A stretch of DNA of 56,410 nucleotides from the IMG/VR virus record IMGVR_UViG_3300031759_000027, positions 1-56,410 of that record; one strand, written 5' to 3'. The position numbers and the translations under genes are program-made. Shown here one piece after another: positions 47,859 through 54,526 of the stretch (the stretch's first letter is position 1; every line of letters starts with the position of its first letter). The notes beneath the pieces are model-generated. The model saw only the letters and a list, made by a program, of their open reading frames with translations. It was not told the DNA's origin and searched no databases. Origin of the DNA: a virus.

Positions 47859-48016
47859 TGTGCCTTAAATCAAGCGGTGAGTATCAGTACTGTCTACTAA
47901 AGCGCAAGGTAGCTCAATGCAAAGCAGATTGGGAAAGTTCAATTGCTTACCTGATTGCTAAACGTCGAGGTTGGTTAGAACTATTAGAGGAAGACTATGA
48001 AGCCAGGACCGTTTGA
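47858..48016 (+). CDS. Small helical protein
   Basis: 52 residues, MCLKSSGEYQYCLLKRKVAQ, then an amphipathic helix with WLELLEEDYEARTV. It overlaps the J-domain gene by 20 bases. Unknown. Confidence 0.45.
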   Translation: MCLKSSGEYQYCLLKRKVAQCKADWESSIAYLIAKRRGWLELLEEDYEARTV

Positions 48017-48296
48017 AATTATGGGCCTTGAGCTCACATCAACGCCCGAAGAGGTGAAGCAACGATGGCGAGATCTTTGCATGATCCATCATCCTGATCG
48101 GCCAACGGGGAATGCTGTTGAGTTTAATACCATCAGGCAAGCTTATAAGAAATGCATGGCAATCGCTTTGGAGCCGAAGCTTTGCGCTGATTGCAAGGGA
48201 TCTGGTAAGGTAAGGATTCAGCACGGGTTTAATACAACTGAGATTGTTTGCGGTGAGTGCAAAGGAGTAGGCCATGAGTTACCTAATCAGAAATGA
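47997..48296 (+). CDS. Mini DnaJ-like protein (J-domain plus half zinc domain)
   Basis: 99 residues. The J-domain core shows the HPD triplet at H32-P33-D34, helix II before it (PEEVKQRWRDLCMIH) and helix III after it (EFNTIRQAYKKCMA). Two C-x2-C-x-G-x-G units (CADCKGSGK and CGECKGVGH) follow, half the number in DnaJ. No substrate domain is present. A J-domain stimulates Hsp70, so the protein could recruit host DnaK for replication or assembly. Confidence 0.75.
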   Translation: MKPGPFEIMGLELTSTPEEVKQRWRDLCMIHHPDRPTGNAVEFNTIRQAYKKCMAIALEPKLCADCKGSGKVRIQHGFNTTEIVCGECKGVGHELPNQK

Positions 48297-48438
48297 GGAC
48301 AACGAGGTGATGCGTGTTGTAGGCCGCTTAGAGGAGGCTCAGATCATTTGCGCCCTTCGTCCTGGCTGGACGTTTAAGCGAGTCCTTGAAAGAAGACCTA
48401 AAAGAGATCTGAGTATATTTGAGGAGGCGTTATTTTGA
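48274..48438 (+). CDS. Hypothetical protein
   Basis: 54 residues, MSYLIRNEDNEVMRVVGRLE, then AQIICALRPGWTFKRVLERR. A small fold common in phage early regions by pattern (two strands, helix). It overlaps both neighbours. Confidence 0.5.
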   Translation: MSYLIRNEDNEVMRVVGRLEEAQIICALRPGWTFKRVLERRPKRDLSIFEEALF

Positions 48439-48803
48439 ACACCCCAATTAGCCGCGAAGAAGCTGAGGAAATAATGCTAGACGGCCATCAAAAGTATTGG
48501 TATGACAAGGGCGTTGCTTCTGCACAAACTGAGCTTGAGTACCGTAAGAAAGATAATAAGGAACTTCATGAAGAGATTTGGCAGTTAGAGGACAAAATAG
48601 CTTCATTAGAAGCGCAGTTAAGAAGAAAGCCAATATTTGAAATAAGACATCACGTTGCTTCTGCGCAGGCTGAAATAGAGGCGTTTAAAGCAAATGTGAA
48701 AGTTGTGTTAGATGCAGTTTTATATGAATATGGGTCTACGACTAACATGGTTGACGAACTTGCAAATGCTACTATTGAATTGCAGAAAAGGATAGAAAAA
48801 TGA
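48435..48803 (+). CDS. Coiled-coil protein
   Basis: 122 residues from a TTG start with GAGGAG nine bases upstream. A central coiled coil (ELEYRKKDNKELHEEIWQLE, DKIASLEAQLRR) is followed by a second helix pair. No family recognised. Confidence 0.5.
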   Translation: MNTPISREEAEEIMLDGHQKYWYDKGVASAQTELEYRKKDNKELHEEIWQLEDKIASLEAQLRRKPIFEIRHHVASAQAEIEAFKANVKVVLDAVLYEYGSTTNMVDELANATIELQKRIEK

Positions 48804-48943
48804 GCGAAATTATTTATACTTGGATCTGGCTATTTATTGCTTTTCTAATAGTTCATCCATGGGCTGCAGTAGTTCTTTATTTAATCGCAGGTTTATGCGT
48901 GTGGGATTTTATTTATACATTACATAGGACACAAGAAAAATGA
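48800..48943 (+). CDS. Small membrane protein
   Basis: 47 residues, two hydrophobic stretches (IYTWIWLFIAFLIVHPW and AVVLYLIAGLCVWDFIY) forming a hairpin. Four-base overlaps on both sides. Confidence 0.5.
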   Translation: MSEIIYTWIWLFIAFLIVHPWAAVVLYLIAGLCVWDFIYTLHRTQEK

Positions 48944-49674
48944 TATTTCAATTTCCAAAAAAGAAAATAGTTTTAGATTGCTTTACAGCAGACGAAGTGG
49001 CTATTAGAACAGCCCCAATAGATTTTGCAATTAAGCACATGCCTGAATGGTGGCAAGATTTACCAGCTACATACACGCGAGATTCATTTCCATTTGGCAC
49101 TATGAAGAACTGCGCTGGCATGGTTGACTTCTACAGGTATTCAATCGCTATTCCAATGTGGTCAGACCTAGTAATAAGCATCGGGAAAAATCAATTTAGC
49201 TGGAAATTTTCTGACTATATGTCTAGCGCAGATTTGCATAACACTGCTCAAGAAGCAACAGGATTTTTGCCGCCAAACTACAACCATCTAAAGTTAATAT
49301 CACCGTGGCATTTATCATGCAAGCAGTCTATTAACTGGTTATGGAACACTCCGTTGTATAACCTAAATAAAAATCCTGATATTTTAATTCCTCCTGGAAT
49401 TGTGAACTATTCAAAGCAAAACATAACGAATGTAAATATTCTATTCAACACAGAAAAAGAGCGCGTTATTAAATTGGCTCAGGGGTCACCTATTGCCATG
49501 ATTACCCCTATGACAGATAGAAAAATAGAAATCGTAAGGCATTTAGTATCAAGGCAAGAACTAGAACGAAAATCAAGAATACTTATCACCTTTAATCGAC
49601 CGTATGATCGCCGCAATGAATTAGTTAAAAAGTTTAAAGATTGTCCGTTTCATAATCATGTGGGAAGAAAATGA
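48940..49674 (+). CDS. Conserved phage protein, unknown
   Basis: 244 residues. IKHMPEWWQDLPATYTRD, GTMKNCAGMVDFYRYSIAIP followed by MWSDLVISI, and LKLISPWHLSCKQS. A very similar order (MP-W-W, then K-C-G-x-D near IP-W-D) appears in many aquatic phage proteins of unknown role. It is AT-richer than its neighbours, which may point to separate acquisition. Confidence 0.6.
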   Translation: MIFQFPKKKIVLDCFTADEVAIRTAPIDFAIKHMPEWWQDLPATYTRDSFPFGTMKNCAGMVDFYRYSIAIPMWSDLVISIGKNQFSWKFSDYMSSADLHNTAQEATGFLPPNYNHLKLISPWHLSCKQSINWLWNTPLYNLNKNPDILIPPGIVNYSKQNITNVNILFNTEKERVIKLAQGSPIAMITPMTDRKIEIVRHLVSRQELERKSRILITFNRPYDRRNELVKKFKDCPFHNHVGRK

Positions 49675-49853
49675 ATACTAGAATCCTTGAAGTTTTACAA
49701 GAGGTAATGTGCACATGCAATTTATCAGAAGAGCAGAAAAACGCGCTGCACTTATCAATTACAAGTCTTCTTCAACTTAAACTAGAGAACAAGACATTGC
49801 GTGAAAGAAATCAATATCTAGAAGCCCAAGTTTACGGAGGATCTACAAAATGA
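49671..49853 (+). CDS. Small coiled-coil protein
   Basis: 60 residues, LEVLQEVMCTCNLSEEQKNA then a leucine-rich coil (LLQLKLENKTLRERNQYLEA). Coupled to both neighbours by four-base overlaps. Unknown. Confidence 0.5.
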   Translation: MNTRILEVLQEVMCTCNLSEEQKNALHLSITSLLQLKLENKTLRERNQYLEAQVYGGSTK

Positions 49854-50041
49854 CAACGTTTACTGGTGACGAATATGGCGGACCTGAATTGCAGATTGGT
49901 AAGTACCGCCTAAGGTCTAACCTAACAAACTCAAAGATCCACATCAGCTTAATGGATGGTGATCGGTTTGTTGAAGCCGGGCAATTTAGCGCAAAGCAGC
50001 TAGAAGCTGTGATTGACCAGTTTTATAAGGAGAAGTTCTGA
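49850..50041 (+). CDS. Small hypothetical protein before ligase
   Basis: 63 residues, IGKYRLRSNLTNSKIHISLM, FVEAGQFSAKQLEAVIDQFY. Beta-strands followed by a helix. The stop overlaps the ligase ATG by one base (TGATG). Confidence 0.5.
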   Translation: MTTFTGDEYGGPELQIGKYRLRSNLTNSKIHISLMDGDRFVEAGQFSAKQLEAVIDQFYKEKF

Positions 50042-50946
50042 TGTCTGAATTTAAACCCATGCTTGCCAGCCCGACTGATGGTCACAAGCTTACGTTTCCG
50101 ATGCTAGTCAGCCCGAAGCTAGATGGCGTCAGGTGCCTGATCATCGACGGCGTGGCTATGAGCCGGTCACTCAAGCCCATTCCTAACAAGCACGTGCAAA
50201 AGCTGTTTGGGCGCAAGGACCTAAATGGCTTAGATGGCGAGCTGATTGTAGGACCACCAACTGCAAAAGATGTGTACAACAAAACCACGTCAGGCATCAT
50301 GACGATTGAAGGTGAGCCTGCAGTTAAGTTTTACGTGTTTGATGACTTTAGCGCCAAGGACAAGGTAAAAGAAAACTTGTTTGGTCAATCGTCTCATTTT
50401 GAACATCGATTGCTGAGTTCCATTAGAAGGATTACTTTAGAAGATAACTGTAAGGAAGTTAAGCACTACAAGGCAAATAACGAAGCTGATTTATTTCACT
50501 ATGAAGCCCACTTTTTAAAGCAAGGCTATGAGGGCATGATGCTTAGATTGCCAACTAGCCCATACAAATTTGGTAGATCTACTACTAAAGAGGCTTGGCT
50601 ACTAAAGCTAAAGAGGTTTATTGATAGTGAGGCCGAGATCATTGGCATGACTGAGCTCATGACAAACACCAATGAAGCGGTTAGAAATGAGCTGGGTCAT
50701 CTAGAGAGGTCCTCAAAGAAGGCTGGAATGAAGGGTAAAGATACCCTTGGGTCCTTGATTGTTAGAGATATTAAAACTAAGGTGGAATTTGAAATTGGAA
50801 CTGGGTTTACTGCAGAGCAGCGAGCTGGCATCTGGAAGCTAAACCCAATTGGAACACTTGTGAAATATAAGAGTCAACCTGTGGGCGTAAAAGATAAACC
50901 ACGCTTTCCGGTCTTTTTAGGCTTTAGAAACACAATAGACCTATAA
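50041..50946 (+). CDS. ATP-dependent DNA ligase
   Basis: 301 residues. Adenylation motif I is SPKLDGVRCL (Lys nucleophile in K-x-D-G), with motif III LDGELIVG, motif IV YEGMMLRLP and motif V WLLKLKRF. The C-terminal OB domain is present (GTLVKYKSQPVG). The size matches T7-like minimal ligases. It seals nicks in phage replication. Confidence 0.88.
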   Translation: MSEFKPMLASPTDGHKLTFPMLVSPKLDGVRCLIIDGVAMSRSLKPIPNKHVQKLFGRKDLNGLDGELIVGPPTAKDVYNKTTSGIMTIEGEPAVKFYVFDDFSAKDKVKENLFGQSSHFEHRLLSSIRRITLEDNCKEVKHYKANNEADLFHYEAHFLKQGYEGMMLRLPTSPYKFGRSTTKEAWLLKLKRFIDSEAEIIGMTELMTNTNEAVRNELGHLERSSKKAGMKGKDTLGSLIVRDIKTKVEFEIGTGFTAEQRAGIWKLNPIGTLVKYKSQPVGVKDKPRFPVFLGFRNTIDL

Positions 50947-50967
50947 CATGTACTAGGTACTAAAATA

Positions 50968-51038
50968 GTTGTAATTAGTTGTTTACAACAATAAAAGAAG
51001 CGCTGTAGAATAAAACTGTAATTAACTTGCTGAGGAAA
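50968..51038 (+). promoter_or_regulatory. Early promoter with palindromic operator and leader (copy 3)
   Basis: Arms GTTGTAA (50968-50974) and TTACAAC (50983-50989), same arm spacing as the other copies; -35 TTTACA (50982-50987), 18-base spacer, -10 TAGAAT (51006-51011). The leader ATTAACTTGCTGAGGAAAA starts near 51020 and lacks the internal CT found elsewhere. It lies after the ligase gene and drives the SSB/polymerase block. Confidence 0.75.
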
Positions 51039-51044
51039 AAAATC

Positions 51045-51191
51045 ATGTTTATTGAAGTTGTTGTGGTCATTGCTGCCACACTAGCCCTTATTAACTGGCT
51101 GCTCTTTGGGTCGTTGCCAGTCAACACCTTCCATTTCTATTTTGGCCTAGCCTTACTCATCATCACAATCAACAGAAAGAAAGACAAATGA
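51045..51191 (+). CDS. Small membrane protein, first gene after early promoter 3
   Basis: 48 residues, two membrane helices (FIEVVVVIAATLALINWLLF and TFHFYFGLALLIITI) and a basic end (NRKKDK). TGAGGA is ten bases upstream. Unknown role. Confidence 0.55.
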   Translation: MFIEVVVVIAATLALINWLLFGSLPVNTFHFYFGLALLIITINRKKDK

Positions 51192-51427
51192 GCTTTAATC
51201 AATTTTCTAATACTCGTCAAGAAGGCGAGTCCTTTGATGACTATCGTCTGCGCCTAAGGTCAGAGAAGTTTCGTAAGCAACTAGTTAGCCGTGGTGTTCA
51301 AGTTTGGAATAGCGGCAAGCAAGGTACTTACACAAAGATCAAAGCGATGCAGCTAAAAGCAGCGCAAGCGATGGTTCAGATCGAAAAAGACAAGCAAGCT
51401 AAAAAAGAAGAGGTTAAAAATGGCTGA
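51188..51427 (+). CDS. Hypothetical basic protein
   Basis: 79 residues, SFDDYRLRLRSEKFRKQLVS, then a lysine/glutamine-rich helix. Basic, possibly nucleic-acid binding; no family. Four-base overlap with the preceding gene. Confidence 0.5.
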   Translation: MSFNQFSNTRQEGESFDDYRLRLRSEKFRKQLVSRGVQVWNSGKQGTYTKIKAMQLKAAQAMVQIEKDKQAKKEEVKNG

Positions 51428-51818
51428 GAAAGAGGTTGTTTATAAATTTCCTAAGGGTTTAGGCGCCTGCGCCGATAAGCTATATCAAATTAAGCAGAAG
51501 CGTCTAGACGCGCAAAAGATTGTTGATGCATTTGCAGCTGAAGAATCTGCTTTAAAGAATCACATCATTGAGAATCTTCCAAAGTCTGACGCATCAGGCA
51601 TTGCAGGTAAACTTGCTAGGGTAACTGTTGTAACTAAAGAGGTGCCACAAGTAACTGATTGGGACGCGCTTTATAAGTACGTTGTAAAGACCAAGGATTT
51701 CAGCTTGTTGCAGCGCCGTGTTGGTGATGCTGCCATTAAGGAGCGTTGGGAAGCAGGTAAGGAAGTCCCTGGTGTTGGTCACTTTAATGCCGTAACAGTT
51801 AGCATGAACAAGGTTTAA
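51420..51818 (+). CDS. Conserved replication-region protein
   Basis: 132 residues. A helical coiled coil (ACADKLYQIKQKRLDAQKIV, EESALKNHIIENLPKS) precedes a strand domain (GKLARVTVVTKEVPQVTDWD, LLQRRVGDAAIKERWE). I recall similar proteins next to family A polymerases in other phages. Function unknown; replication accessory is inferred from the neighbourhood. Confidence 0.6.
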   Translation: MAEKEVVYKFPKGLGACADKLYQIKQKRLDAQKIVDAFAAEESALKNHIIENLPKSDASGIAGKLARVTVVTKEVPQVTDWDALYKYVVKTKDFSLLQRRVGDAAIKERWEAGKEVPGVGHFNAVTVSMNKV

Positions 51819-51820
51819 TT

Positions 51821-52033
51821 ATGAGGATCATTGCTCTAGCTCTCAGCGGCAACGTGTTTAGCGCAGTCAAGTGGATCAACGACAAGGTGCTTGGTCAACA
51901 CTTGCTGCAAGTAGATTGCCGCGATGGCTATAACACAGTTGCGGTCTTTAAATTTCCAGATTATCCAAGCTATGTCAGGTACTGTGAGAAGACAAAGCAA
52001 GAACCAATGAGTGCAGATGAATTTTTTAATTGA
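51821..52033 (+). CDS. Hypothetical protein
   Basis: 70 residues, MRIIALALSGNVFSAVKWIN, FKFPDYPSYVRYCEKTKQEP. Mixed strand/helix. Two-base gap after the preceding gene. No family. Confidence 0.5.
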   Translation: MRIIALALSGNVFSAVKWINDKVLGQHLLQVDCRDGYNTVAVFKFPDYPSYVRYCEKTKQEPMSADEFFN

Positions 52034-52039
52034 AGTAAG

Positions 52040-52071
52040 CAGTGTCCTTAGAGCCTGGTCTTTGGACACTG
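52040..52071 (+). other. Intergenic hairpin
   Basis: CAGTGTCC (52040-52047) and GGACACTG (52064-52071) form eight perfect pairs around a 16-base loop, in the 87-base gap before the SSB-like gene. No U-tract follows. It lacks the AAAGC and GCGAGT cores of the nearby RNA family, so I keep it separate. Confidence 0.5.
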
Positions 52072-52120
52072 AACATTTAACCGCCAGGGACTAGTCACTA
52101 GTTACTAATAGGAGCATCAA

Positions 52121-52984
52121 ATGGCAACAACAAAACGAGCAGCAACAAAAGACGCGGCAGCTAAGGGAACTGGCACCGCAATTACTAAATGGGAAGAAGA
52201 ACTTGCTAAGCAAGCTGATGTTGCATCAGCAATGGAAGCAAATGCTGGTGGAGGTCAGTTCTTTAGTTTAAAGTCAGGCATTCTCAGCTGGCAAGACGCT
52301 CCGCTGCCTGGAAATCAGATGGCAGTCATCATCGTTGACGGCATTCTTGAGAACGTGTTTTACGAAGGTGAATACGATCCAGATACCCCACAGGGACCAA
52401 CTTGCTTTGCGTTTGGGCGTGAAGAGAAAACAATCGCGCCGCATCAACTAGTTGTAGAGGCTGGCAATGCGCAGCATGATCAGTGTCATGGTTGCCCAAT
52501 GAATGAATGGGGTACAGCAGATAAAGGCAAGGGTAAAGCTTGTCGTAACAGCCGTCGCTTGGCGATGATTCCGGCTGGTAACTTTGACCAGGCGGGAAAG
52601 TTTCAACTGTTTGAAGATGAGGATCACTTTGCATCAACACCAATTGCGTTTATGAAGTTACCTGTGACCTCAGTAAAGGGTTATGCAGGCTTTGTTAAAC
52701 AAGTTGCTGGTGCACTTCGTCGTCCACCGCATGGCATCATCACGAAGGTGAAGGTTGTTCCAGATCCGAAGAGCCAATTCAAGGTGTTATTTGAGCCTAT
52801 CATGAATGTACCTGATGAGTACATGAGCATCGTCATGCAGCGCCATGAAGAAGGTAAATCAACTATTGACTTTCCATACCAACCGTTTGACGCTGAACAA
52901 GCACCAGCACCAAAAGCAAAGAGCCGCGCAGCTCAGCGCCCACCGGTAAAAGGTAAGCCAGCAGTTAAAGGTCGTAAGTATTAA
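52121..52984 (+). CDS. Probable ssDNA-binding/replication protein with zinc motif
   Basis: 287 residues. The centre has CHGCPMNEWGTADKGKGKAC followed by RNSRRLAMI, a C-x2-C...C cluster that could bind zinc. Strands around MAVIIVDGILENVFYEGEYD and a basic, Ala/Lys-rich C-terminus follow. The position before polymerase and recognisable relatives in other phages suggest an SSB-like role, but I cannot show an OB fold. MATTKR start after AGGAG. Confidence 0.55.
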   Translation: MATTKRAATKDAAAKGTGTAITKWEEELAKQADVASAMEANAGGGQFFSLKSGILSWQDAPLPGNQMAVIIVDGILENVFYEGEYDPDTPQGPTCFAFGREEKTIAPHQLVVEAGNAQHDQCHGCPMNEWGTADKGKGKACRNSRRLAMIPAGNFDQAGKFQLFEDEDHFASTPIAFMKLPVTSVKGYAGFVKQVAGALRRPPHGIITKVKVVPDPKSQFKVLFEPIMNVPDEYMSIVMQRHEEGKSTIDFPYQPFDAEQAPAPKAKSRAAQRPPVKGKPAVKGRKY

Positions 52985-53002
52985 GGTTTGAGCGGGAAAG
53001 AA

Positions 53003-53053
53003 CCTCAGGACTAAAAGCAATGCTTTGGACAGCGGCGAATTTTAGTTCTGAGG
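53003..53053 (+). ncRNA. Structured RNA element copy B
   Basis: CCTCAGGACT (53003-53012) pairs with AGTTCTGAGG (53044-53053), one G-T pair; four further A-T pairs may extend it. Inside: 5' core AAAAGCAATGC (53013-53023), a short loop with GCT/AGC, and 3' core GCGAAT (53035-53040). It is the shortest copy and so shows the minimal form. It lies 28 bases before the ATG of the next gene. Confidence 0.6.
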
Positions 53054-53081
53054 ATCGATCCGAAACACACAGGAGAATAAG

Positions 53082-53459
53082 ATGTCAGATACAAATGAGA
53101 TACTAGACGCAAAAGAAATAGCGACAGAAATACCGCAACCAGATACAAAAGTTGCGATGAAACAAAACAAAGGTTTTTGTAAACTTGATTTAGAACCTGT
53201 TGTCTATAGGACTAAAGCTTTTACCTTAACTGCAGAAATCGCGATGCGCCTGCTTGAAAAGTTTGCGATGGTTACTTGCATCGAAGACGGTGAGGACAGC
53301 GCAGGTCGTCAAAAATTAAAGCTTATGGACCCAAAACACGTGGTAGATAGGTCGTTTGAACTTGCTGAAGAGTTTATGCACCAAGCAGATTTAGGAAACT
53401 ATATTGTTGACATTCCAGATCCTGCTTTTGATGTTCCCGCAGCAGAAGATTTAGATTAA
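53082..53459 (+). CDS. Hypothetical early protein
   Basis: 125 residues, acidic (NEILDAKEIATEIPQPDTKV, ending AAEDLD). A central helical part (FTLTAEIAMRLLEKFAMVTC). Preceded by AGGAG and RNA element B, followed by element C. Family unknown. Confidence 0.55.
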   Translation: MSDTNEILDAKEIATEIPQPDTKVAMKQNKGFCKLDLEPVVYRTKAFTLTAEIAMRLLEKFAMVTCIEDGEDSAGRQKLKLMDPKHVVDRSFELAEEFMHQADLGNYIVDIPDPAFDVPAAEDLD

Positions 53460-53466
53460 ATTTTAC

Positions 53467-53539
53467 GGGGTGAAAGCAATGACACTATTCAGCTCAAGTA
53501 CTCGAAGACGAACGACTAAAAAGACTTGCAAGTAACCCC
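53467..53539 (+). ncRNA. Structured RNA element copy C
   Basis: GGGGT (53467-53471) pairs with ACCCC (53535-53539). 5' core AAAGCAATG (53473-53481), inner helix CAAGT/ACTTG with a TCG/CGA hairpin, 3' core GCAAGTA (53528-53534). The bases after it, CCCCACCCAATTTAG, match those after copy D almost exactly. It lies 22 bases before the next ATG. Confidence 0.65.
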
Positions 53540-53560
53540 ACCCAATTTAGAAAGGTTGTT

Positions 53561-53770
53561 ATGAAAAGTATGCAGTATGAAAAACAAGTTGCAAAAATTA
53601 TTAAGCCGCTCAAATATATTAGGGAAAACGACGGTATGTGGGTTGTTCACCCTAAACAAGGAAAAATTTGGGAGCCTGATAAGCTTTACAAGATTGCTTT
53701 GTTGGCAGCAAAAGCTGGTAATGGTCTTCGTGTAAATCAGATAGCATTTGGTTTGTTAAAAGCAGCTTAA
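53561..53770 (+). CDS. Hypothetical basic protein
   Basis: 69 residues, basic: MKSMQYEKQVAKIIKPLKYI, VVHPKQGKIWEPDKLYKIAL. Flanked by RNA elements C and D. No family recognised; nucleic-acid binding is possible. Confidence 0.55.
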   Translation: MKSMQYEKQVAKIIKPLKYIRENDGMWVVHPKQGKIWEPDKLYKIALLAAKAGNGLRVNQIAFGLLKAA

Positions 53771-53775
53771 TCACC

Positions 53776-53872
53776 GGGGCAAAAGCGGATGCTGTGAATG
53801 GCAACCACTGGGAATTTCTTTAAGAAGGAAATTAAAGATTGCGACCCCAGCACAGACGCAGCGAGTAGCCCC
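53776..53872 (+). ncRNA. Structured RNA element copy D
   Basis: Nested helices: GGGGC (53776-53780) with GCCCC (53868-53872), CTGTG with CACAG, CTGGG with CCCAG, and AATTTC with GAAATT at the tip. 5' core AAAAGCGGATGC (53781-53792); 3' core GCGAGTA (53861-53867). It is the largest copy, with an insertion only in the tip. It is followed by CCCCACCCATTTTAG and an AGGAG ribosome site for the next gene. Confidence 0.68.
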
Positions 53873-53891
53873 ACCCATTTTAGGAGTTAAC

Positions 53892-54293
53892 ATGACAACA
53901 GAAGTTGCAGAAAATAAGACGTTTCAAGAGCGTATGTTTGAACGCATTCGCGATCAGATGGGCGACCTCATGACTCAAGAAGAGCTTAAGAAGATCGTTG
54001 AGACGGCAGTTGATAAAGCCTTCTTTCAGCCAACAGTCATTAAGCGCGACTATGGGCGAGATGAAACAGCACCTCCACCTTTTGTAAAACTTGTGGAAAA
54101 AGAATTGCAAGAACAAGTGCAAACTTATGCGTCAGCCTGGATGAAGGACAACTCAGACAAAGTTGAAAAGATTATCAACGACGCAATTGGTAAGGGGATG
54201 TTTGGAATTATTACCTCCTACGTTGAAGGAATTGCAAGGCAGCCGCTGTATAACTTTGCTAACGAGCTTAGAAATAAGGGCCTTCTTGTTTAA
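53892..54293 (+). CDS. Hypothetical helical protein
   Basis: 133 residues. Predicted all-helical: FQERMFERIRDQMGDLMTQE, VEKELQEQVQTYASAWMKDN, ending ANELRNKGLLV. Good AGGAG ribosome site. Function unknown; downstream of RNA element D. Confidence 0.55.
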   Translation: MTTEVAENKTFQERMFERIRDQMGDLMTQEELKKIVETAVDKAFFQPTVIKRDYGRDETAPPPFVKLVEKELQEQVQTYASAWMKDNSDKVEKIINDAIGKGMFGIITSYVEGIARQPLYNFANELRNKGLLV

Positions 54294-54313
54294 GAGATCT
54301 ATTTGAGAAAATT

Positions 54314-54526
54314 ATGTATAAAAAAGAAATTAAGAACACAGCTTTAAAATCATGGATTGGTTTAAATGATTTTCTACCAACTGCAGATGAAGCAGTCTGC
54401 AAACAACTACTCCGTGAAGAGATGAAGGGAAGATCAAGAGAGTCTTTTTTAAACCGCATCCACAGCCGCTTGAACAAGGTCAGGGCTGATCGTGAGCGTG
54501 CTGAGTTGAAAGAAAAATCAAAATGA
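54314..54526 (+). CDS. Small basic protein before polymerase
   Basis: 70 residues, TADEAVCKQLLREEMKGRSR, ESFLNRIHSRLNKVRADRER. The charged helix pair resembles small nucleic-acid-binding helices. It overlaps the polymerase ATG by four bases. Confidence 0.55.
   Translation: MYKKEIKNTALKSWIGLNDFLPTADEAVCKQLLREEMKGRSRESFLNRIHSRLNKVRADRERAELKEKSK

Noticed and set aside
52040-52120. Fifth RNA family member before the SSB-like gene
   Set aside because: It forms a hairpin but lacks both conserved cores.
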